Positions 58,917-64,000 of a stretch of DNA of 64,000 nucleotides are shown here, one piece after another. Both the position numbers and the translations under genes were made by a program. The stretch spans positions 124,001 to 188,000 of the forward strand of contig JAETNP010000011.1 of assembly GCA_021768185.1 (NCBI GenBank), given 5' to 3'. The notes below the pieces were generated by a model. The model saw only the letters and a program-made list of their open reading frames with translations, had not been told where the DNA came from and did no database searches. Origin of the DNA: Oscillospiraceae bacterium. Its GTDB lineage: Bacteria > Bacillota > Clostridia > Oscillospirales > Oscillospiraceae. Numbering within the stretch: position 1 is the first letter of the stretch; each line of letters starts with the position of its first letter.

Positions 58917-61067
58917 TTATTTTATAATCTCGCCCCGGGCCTTCTTGGCCTCGATTTCCTTGACGGCGTCCCTATGGCTGAGGTTGACGCGGCCCTTCTC
59001 GTCGATCTCGGTGACCTTGACCCACATCATATCGCCGATCTTGCACACGTCTTCCACTTTTTCCACCCGGCGGTCGGCCAGCTTGGAGATATGCACCAGC
59101 CCATCCTTGCCGGGGGCCAGTTCCACGAACGCGCCGAACTGCATCAGGCGCACCACGCGGCCATAGTAGAGCGCGCCCACCTCGGGCACGAACACGATCT
59201 GGTCGATGGCGTGCTTGGCCGCCTCGGCGGACTCGGCGTTAGCGGAGGCGATGCGGATGGTGCCGTCGTCCTCGATGTCGATCTTCGCGCCGGTGTCGGC
59301 CACGATCTTCTGGATGACGGAGCCGCCCTTGCCGATGACGTCCCGGATGTTGTCGGGGTCGATGTGCATGGTGATCATCTTGGGAGCCCACTTGCTGACC
59401 TCGGGCCGGGGCGCGGCGATGCAGGGCAGCATGATCTGGTCCAGGATCTCGCACCGGGCGTCGTAGGTGATGTCCAGGGCGTTCTTGATGATCTCCATGG
59501 TGAGGCCGTCGTTTTTCAGGTCCATCTGGATGGCGGTGATGCCCTTCTTGGTGCCGCCCACCTTGAAGTCCATCTCGCCGTGGAAGTCCTCCACGCCCTG
59601 GATGTCGATGAAGGTGGTGAAGGAGCCGTCGTCGTCCTGGATGAGGCCGCAGGAGATGCCCGCCACGGGGGCCTTGATGGGCACGCCGGCGTCCATGAGG
59701 GCCAGGGTGCTGCCGCAGATGGAGCCCTGGGAGGTGGAACCGTTGGAGCTCACCACCTCGGATACCACCCGGATGGCGTAGGGGAACTCCTCCTCAGAGG
59801 GCAGCACGGGCAGCAGAGCACGCTCGGCCAAAGCGCCGTGGCCGATCTCCCGGCGTCCGGGGGAGCGGGAGGGCTTGGCCTCGCCTACGGAGTAGCCGGG
59901 GAAGTTGTAGTGGTGCATATACCGCTTGGACTCCTCGGGCCAGATGGTGTCCAGCTTCTGGCAGGCGGAGAGGGTGTCCAGGGTGCAGACAGAGAGCACC
60001 TGGGTCTGGCCGCGGGTGAAGAGGCCGGAGCCGTGGACCCGGGGCAGGACCCCGACTTCGGCGGCCAGGGGCCGGATCTCGTTCTTCTGACGGCCGTCCA
60101 CCCGGTGGCCCTCCAGCAGCCACGCCTTGACGATCTTCTTCTGGAACTTGTAGGTAAACTCCTCCAGGTACTTGTCCATGTCGGGGTACTGCTCCAGGTA
60201 CTTCTCGTGCCAGTGCTCAATCATAGCGTTCCAGCGGGCCTCGCGGACGTTCTTGTCGTCGGTGTCCATGGCGGCCTTGGCCTCGTCCATGAAATTGGCG
60301 ACAATGTCGTCGAACAGCTCCTGATTGAAGTCGGCGTGGGGATAGTCGAACTTCTCCTTGCCGATCTCGGCCACCATCTGGTTGATGAGGGCCACCTGCT
60401 TCTGGTTCTCCTCATGGGCGGTCTTGATGGCCTCGAACATGACGTCGTTGGGGACCTCGTTGGCGCCCGCCTCGATCATGACCACCTTCTTGCCGGTGGA
60501 GACCACGGTCACGTCCATGTCAGAGATCTCCGCCTGCTCGGCGGTGGGGTTGACTACGATCTTACCATCCACCAGGCCCATCTTCACCGCGCCCACAGGG
60601 CCGTTCCAGGGGATGTCGGAGATAGCCAGGGCGGCGGAGGTGCCGATGAGAGCGGCCACCTCGGGGGAGCAGTCCCGGTCCACGCTCATGACAGTAGCCA
60701 TGATGGCGACATCATTGCGGAAGTCGCCGGGGAACAGGGGACGGATAGGCCGGTCGATGACGCGGCTGGTGAGAATGCCCTTCTCACCGGGGCGGCCCTC
60801 ACGGCGCATGAAGGAGCCGGGGATGCGGCCCACGGCGTACATTTTCTCCTCGAAGTCCACGCTGAGGGGGAAGAAGTCGATGCCGTCCCGGGGCCGGGGG
60901 GCGGCGGTGGCGGTGACCAGCACAGTGGTCTCGCCGTAGGTGACCAGGACGGCGGCGTTGGCCAGCTCGGCCAGCTTGCCGGTCTCCAGGGTGAGGGGGC
61001 GGCCCGCCAGGTCCATGGTGTACTTTCGGTAGTTGGGGAACTGCTTCTTGGTAATGATGGTAGACAT
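58917..61067 (-). CDS. pnp: Polyribonucleotide nucleotidyltransferase (PNPase)
   Basis: A 716-residue trimeric 3'-5' phosphorolytic exoribonuclease. Two RNase PH domains (FFPLSVDFEEKMYAVGRIPG with SFMRREGRPGEKGILTSR in the first; GRREIGHGALAERAL and STSQGSICGSTLALMDAGV in the second, with active-site Asp residues) flank a helical domain; then KH (DPDNIRDVIGKGGSVIQKIV) and S1 (GALYYGRVVRLMQFGAFVEL). ATG at 61067 has AAGGAG upstream; the longer frame starting at 61109 lies in the leader hairpin. Downstream of rpsO as in most Firmicutes. Confidence 0.97.
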   Translation of the reverse strand: MSTIITKKQFPNYRKYTMDLAGRPLTLETGKLAELANAAVLVTYGETTVLVTATAAPRPRDGIDFFPLSVDFEEKMYAVGRIPGSFMRREGRPGEKGILTSRVIDRPIRPLFPGDFRNDVAIMATVMSVDRDCSPEVAALIGTSAALAISDIPWNGPVGAVKMGLVDGKIVVNPTAEQAEISDMDVTVVSTGKKVVMIEAGANEVPNDVMFEAIKTAHEENQKQVALINQMVAEIGKEKFDYPHADFNQELFDDIVANFMDEAKAAMDTDDKNVREARWNAMIEHWHEKYLEQYPDMDKYLEEFTYKFQKKIVKAWLLEGHRVDGRQKNEIRPLAAEVGVLPRVHGSGLFTRGQTQVLSVCTLDTLSACQKLDTIWPEESKRYMHHYNFPGYSVGEAKPSRSPGRREIGHGALAERALLPVLPSEEEFPYAIRVVSEVVSSNGSTSQGSICGSTLALMDAGVPIKAPVAGISCGLIQDDDGSFTTFIDIQGVEDFHGEMDFKVGGTKKGITAIQMDLKNDGLTMEIIKNALDITYDARCEILDQIMLPCIAAPRPEVSKWAPKMITMHIDPDNIRDVIGKGGSVIQKIVADTGAKIDIEDDGTIRIASANAESAEAAKHAIDQIVFVPEVGALYYGRVVRLMQFGAFVELAPGKDGLVHISKLADRRVEKVEDVCKIGDMMWVKVTEIDEKGRVNLSHRDAVKEIEAKKARGEIIK

Positions 61068-61108
61068 AGCGTACTCCTTTTCTTTTGTTGATTTTCCGGA
61101 AGCCGCCA

Positions 61109-61160
61109 TTTAGCACTTGATCGCACCGCCGATAGCTCGGAGGCAGGATCAACTGCTAAA
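61109..61160 (-). promoter_or_regulatory. Long leader hairpin before pnp
   Basis: TTTAGCA-C-TTGATC (61109-61122) pairs with GATCAA-C-TGCTAAA (61147-61160) with one mismatch; inner bases can pair further. A long stem between rpsO and pnp is where RNase III/PNPase autoregulation acts in E. coli; a similar role here is inference. Confidence 0.55.
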
Positions 61161-61190
61161 GGGGAGGCTTCCCGGTTCAGGCAGGGAACG

Positions 61191-61225
61191 GAAAGACGGG
61201 GAGAAGGGTCCGCCCTCCTCCCCGT
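61191..61225 (-). terminator. Terminator/attenuator after rpsO
   Basis: ACGGGGAGAAGGG-TCCG-CCCTCCTCCCCGT (61196-61225, one mismatch), followed on the minus strand by CTTTCC. The weak tail suggests partial read-through into pnp. Confidence 0.6.
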
Positions 61226-61234
61226 ACTTTTTAC

Positions 61235-61501
61235 TTACTTACGGATACCCAGCTTGGCGATGAGGGCACGATAACGCTCGATGTCCTTCTTGGCCAGATA
61301 GTCCAGGAGGCTGCGGCGCTTACCGATCATCTTGTAAAGGCCGCGGCGGCTGTGGTTGTCGTGGATGTGGACCTTCAGGTGCTCGGTGAGCTGGTTGATC
61401 CGCTCGGTGAGGATAGCGACCTGGACCTCGGGGGAACCAGTGTCGTTCTCGTGGGTACGGTTGGACTCAATGATAGAGGTTTTCTGCTCTTTCTGCATCA
61501 T
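61235..61501 (-). CDS. rpsO: 30S ribosomal protein S15
   Basis: An 88-residue S15 with the complete family pattern: [56 protein letters not shown] and [13 protein letters not shown]. It binds 16S rRNA at the central domain early in 30S assembly. Two adjacent ATGs exist; AGGTGG 9 nt away favours 61501. Promoter at 61598-61626. Confidence 0.97.
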   Translation of the reverse strand: MMQKEQKTSIIESNRTHENDTGSPEVQVAILTERINQLTEHLKVHIHDNHSRRGLYKMIGKRRSLLDYLAKKDIERYRALIAKLGIRK

Positions 61502-61597
61502 GGGGAATTACCACCTTTTCAAAAAATTCTCCGCTGGCTGCGCCGGGGCAGGTGCCGCCTGCGGCGAGGCCAGGGAACGCGTACTGCGTACTTGGAT

Positions 61598-61626
61598 ACT
61601 ATAGCACAGCTATTTCCTATTGTAAA
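61598..61626 (-). promoter_or_regulatory. Promoter of rpsO-pnp
   Basis: Minus strand TTTACA (61626-61621), 17-bp spacer, TATAGT (61603-61598), leaving a leader of about 90 nt. Confidence 0.8.
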
Positions 61627-61708
61627 GCATAATTTCAGGATTATCCCCCATTTTTTCCACAATTTTGTTCCGGGGCGCTGTTCTATGGCAGAGATTTGGC
61701 TATTTTTC

Positions 61709-62310
61709 CCCCTGCGGCGCTGCGCGCCGCCCCGGCCCTGATCTTTCAATTAGATTCGCCCTGCCGGGCGGGGGCCTTCTTTTCGTGCGAACGAAAAGAA
61801 GCAAAAGGTCGCTCAAGGAACTACGTTCCTTGAGAATCCTCCTTCATTACGGGGGAATTGATTTGCACAACTTGGTTCTCCATTCTCCCGTCAGCTCGCA
61901 TCAGAACCCGCCGGACTTCTGCGTCTACCCACGGATTCTTACGGTAGATTTCGCTGCGGCGCCGCTTCTATAACCAGTGCTCGTCCATCGCCAGAACCTC
62001 GGGTAAAACGGGGCAGAGTAGCGCCATGCACCCCGGGGAGTTAGCCCCGCTATACGGTAGGGGCCTCCGATGACCACGTTGAAATAGGCGCAGAAGAGGA
62101 ACGAAGCGGACGGCAGTAAGTTTAGACAAAACCGACTGTGCCTTGGGCGTAAACTAATCAAAAAATGAGGGATTCTTAAACCGCCAGGTTTAAGTGACTT
62201 TTTGGGTACTTTTTGTTCACACAAAAAGTACCCGAGGAGTCCGGGGGCGAGAAGCCCCCGGGCCACCGACGAGAAAAAAGCTGGAGCGGCCCGCAGGGCC
62301 GCCGAAGGCA
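61709..62310 (-). repeat. Intergenic hairpin-rich repeat element, copy F
   Basis: Left GCGGCGCTGCGCGCCGC, CTTCTTTTCG-TGCGAA-CGAAAAGAAG (61776-61802), CTCAAGGAAC/GTTCCTTGAG (61813-61834), GCGGCGCCGC (near 61959), core CCGGGGAGTTAGCCCCGC (near 62032), TTAAACC/GGTTTAA (62174-62192), TTTTTGT-TCACAC-AAAAA (62209-62228) and right end to GCCGCAGGGCC-type palindrome. Nearly identical to copy C in its interior; orientation -. It lies between divergent genes. Confidence 0.85.
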
Positions 62311-62391
62311 TTAGCTGGCCTGCGGCCAACCCAGCCCTATGGCCGCGCACCGCGCGGCCTAACGAGAACCCCCTACTATAGACACACCCCC

Positions 62392-62420
62392 TTGCATTTC
62401 CCTCCAATATCTTATATAAT
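62392..62420 (+). promoter_or_regulatory. Promoter of the 62457 operon
   Basis: TTGCAT (62392-62397), 17-bp spacer, TATAAT (62415-62420). Confidence 0.8.
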
Positions 62421-62456
62421 ACCCCCAGACAAAGAAAAAAGAAAGGAGCCCCTGGG

Positions 62457-62729
62457 ATGAATGTTATTGTCATCAACGGTCCCCTGTCGGAAAGGGAACA
62501 GGACGCCTATGTCCGCCATGTGACAAGCCGCCACCCTGCCAGCGCCGTTGATAAAATCTACCTGGAAGTCCATGAGGACCACGTGGACCTCCGCTATACC
62601 CTCTACCGCTATCGGGAGCTGCGGAAAATGGGAGGCTACTGCATCGGCGAACCCGCCTCCTGGAACTGCGCCAAGCAGGCGGAGCAGCGTGACATGGTGC
62701 CCAACCGCTTCGAGGAGGAGGACCAGTGA
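62457..62729 (+). CDS. Hypothetical protein (90 aa)
   Basis: An alpha/beta protein starting [20 protein letters not shown], with [20 protein letters not shown] and two Cys near the end. AAAGGAG is about 10 nt before the ATG. Its stop overlaps the GTG start of the lipoprotein gene, so the two are coupled. Not recognised with confidence. Confidence 0.75.
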   Translation: MNVIVINGPLSEREQDAYVRHVTSRHPASAVDKIYLEVHEDHVDLRYTLYRYRELRKMGGYCIGEPASWNCAKQAEQRDMVPNRFEEEDQ

Positions 62730-64000
62730 AGCATCTGAGAAAACTCCTCCTGTTGTGTATTCTGTGCCTGTGCGTACTGACGGCCTGCGGCAGGGAGCCG
62801 GCGGAACCGGCGGAAACCGACTGGACCCCCGCCCAGATGGCCCAGGCCATCTGGGACGCCCAGCCCCCGCTGGAGTGCTATCTGCTGGATGACAGCAGCG
62901 CCGATTTTGCCCCCTATCTGCGGGACACCCTGGGAATCGACCCGACGGACGTGGCCGACGGCGCAGTCCTCTACGCCGGCGGCGTCAACGCCCAGGAGGT
63001 GGGCGTTTTCCGCCTGACGGAGGATGCGGACATGGAGCGGGTGCTGAAAGCCCTGACGGACTATGAAGCCGCCCGGGCCGGGGCCTTTGCGGGCTACGCA
63101 CCGGAGCAGTATGACATTGTGGAAAAGGCCGCCGTCGCCCAGCGGGGCGATACATACGCCGTGCTGCTCATCGTCCCGGACCAGGACGCGGCCCGGGATG
63201 CTCTGGCCGCCTGCTTCCTCCTCCCTCCGCCGGAACCGGAGGAGACGCCTTCTGTCCCCGCCTCCGTTACGGCAGACCCCCCATCGGAGCCGGAACCCGC
63301 GCCGGAGCCTGCATCTGACCCTGCGCCCGAGCCGGAACCCGCGCCGGAACCTGAACCGGAACCCGAACCTGTGCCGGAACCCATCTCCGAACCGGGACCT
63401 GACCCCGAACCGGCTCCCCAGCCGGAGCCCTGGTCCTATGACCGGTCCCGCATCGTTGATGCCTGGACCTCCGGGAACCGGACGGGCCTGTACCAGCAGG
63501 ACCTGGATATCCTGGCTGTGCTGGAGCAGATCTCCGCCCTTACCGACCAGGATCTGACAGACTATGAACGGGAACTGGCCCTCCACGACTGGATGCTGGA
63601 CTGGGCGGAGTACGACCCCGGCGCCCTGAGCAATGCCCCCCAGGGGGAGCCTATGCCGGACAATGACAACCCCTATGGCTTCCTCACGGGTCGGAAGGGC
63701 ATCTGCCTGGGCTACGCCTCCACCTTCCAGCTGCTGATGGATCTGAGTGGCATTGAGTGCCTCACCGTGGAGGGAAGTTCCCACGGCGGAACCGAGGACC
63801 ACGCCTGGAACCTGGTGAAGCTGGAGGAGGAGTGGTACGCCGTGGATGTGACCTGGGACGACCCGGTGGCCTCCTTTACGATCCCCGCCTCCCTGGCCCA
63901 CATGTATTTTAATGTAACAAGCGATTTTTTGCGGCGGAATGACCACTTCTGGGACCCAGAGGGCGTGCCGGAGGCCTCCGGCACCGCTCTGGCCTGGGCA
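62726..64000 (+). CDS. Lipoprotein with DUF4358-like and transglutaminase-like domains (partial, runs off the end)
   Basis: The frame is open from the GTG at 62726 to the last base. A lipoprotein signal ends at [10 protein letters not shown] with lipidated Cys 21. Residues about 50-160 resemble DUF4358 ([36 protein letters not shown]). A Pro/Glu repeat linker (about 165-235) leads to a transglutaminase-like core with [20 protein letters not shown] (Cys 327), [20 protein letters not shown] (His 359 and Asp). It is probably an envelope-anchored peptidase or crosslinking enzyme. GAGGAGGA precedes the start. Confidence 0.82.
   Translation, partial: MKHLRKLLLLCILCLCVLTACGREPAEPAETDWTPAQMAQAIWDAQPPLECYLLDDSSADFAPYLRDTLGIDPTDVADGAVLYAGGVNAQEVGVFRLTEDADMERVLKALTDYEAARAGAFAGYAPEQYDIVEKAAVAQRGDTYAVLLIVPDQDAARDALAACFLLPPPEPEETPSVPASVTADPPSEPEPAPEPASDPAPEPEPAPEPEPEPEPVPEPISEPGPDPEPAPQPEPWSYDRSRIVDAWTSGNRTGLYQQDLDILAVLEQISALTDQDLTDYERELALHDWMLDWAEYDPGALSNAPQGEPMPDNDNPYGFLTGRKGICLGYASTFQLLMDLSGIECLTVEGSSHGGTEDHAWNLVKLEEEWYAVDVTWDDPVASFTIPASLAHMYFNVTSDFLRRNDHFWDPEGVPEASGTALAWA

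Noticed and set aside
58902-61091. 729-codon plus-strand frame
   Set aside because: Exact shadow of pnp.
63219-63430. Tandem repeat of Pro-Glu codons
   Set aside because: It encodes an ordinary flexible linker between the DUF4358-like and transglutaminase-like domains of a lipoprotein; not a separate genetic element.
1-64000. tRNA, rRNA, riboswitch or prophage genes
   Set aside because: I looked through the intergenic stretches on both strands and saw no cloverleaf, no recognisable cobalamin, T-box or other riboswitch core, and no phage structural or integrase genes. A covariance-model scan would be needed to exclude weak matches.

Overview
The window is GC-rich Firmicutes DNA. Ribosome-binding sites are of the AGGAGG type, promoters are consensus TTGACA-17-TATAAT, and the gene set includes the sporulation-lineage pair DUF2508-bofA, pdaA, rpsO-pnp, miaB and S-layer (SLH) proteins. 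The overall style (high GC, SLH-anchored mucin-type peptidase, dockerin, corrinoid methyltransferase genes) fits an anaerobic gut Oscillospirales bacterium such as the Flavonifractor/Lawsonibacter/Pseudoflavonifractor group. That placement is inference. I see no rRNA, tRNA, CRISPR array or complete insertion sequence.

Layout. 0-4.5 kb: an MBL hydrolase, a CmpB-type membrane protein, miaB and a DUF6809-like gene divergent from a small XRE regulator. 4.75-6.04 kb: four tandem ~328-bp cassettes, each with a 26-codon gene under a consensus promoter, a hairpin over its Shine-Dalgarno sequence, and a second consensus promoter running antisense from downstream. This looks like an undescribed type I toxin-antitoxin-like array and is the main novelty candidate. 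6.1-9.6 kb: a CbbX/SpoVK-type AAA ATPase, a YhaM-type exoribonuclease and exonuclease III. 9.8-16.1 kb: an ABC exporter half, an aldo/keto reductase, a rhomboid-like protein, acetyltransferases and an ArsC/Spx-like protein. 16.7-20.1 kb: a 5'-truncated sirtuin, a MATE transporter and a CyuA/UPF0597 protein. 20.2-27.5 kb: a secreted M60-type peptidase carrying a dockerin, an SLH protein with a cohesin-like region, and a secreted nuclease. 27.6-31.1 kb: a hybrid histidine kinase and an MFS transporter. 31.5-38.1 kb: a corrinoid methyl-transfer island (activator, DUF2284, corrinoid protein, PocR-AraC regulator, UroD-thioredoxin fusion, G3E GTPase) bracketed by short palindromic repeats. 38.2-46.3 kb: tadA, DUF2508-bofA, an MFS-glycoside hydrolase 2 fusion, deoD, a second MBL protein and pdaA. 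47-52 kb: a MoxR-DUF58-transglutaminase operon plus a kinase-like protein. 52-54.5 kb: galM and an Rpn-type nuclease with an internal start and two tail-like small genes. 54.7-58 kb: a mosaic Ig-like/SLH surface protein. 58-64 kb: GNAT, pnp-rpsO, and a transglutaminase lipoprotein running off the end.

Six copies of a 0.5-0.6 kb intergenic element (about 0.83, 11.9, 16.1, 39.6, 46.4 and 61.7 kb) punctuate the window. They share long inverted ends and many hairpins whose arms co-vary between copies. One copy replaces the start of the sirtuin gene, which indicates that the element moves or recombines. I do not recognise it as a known RNA or transposon.
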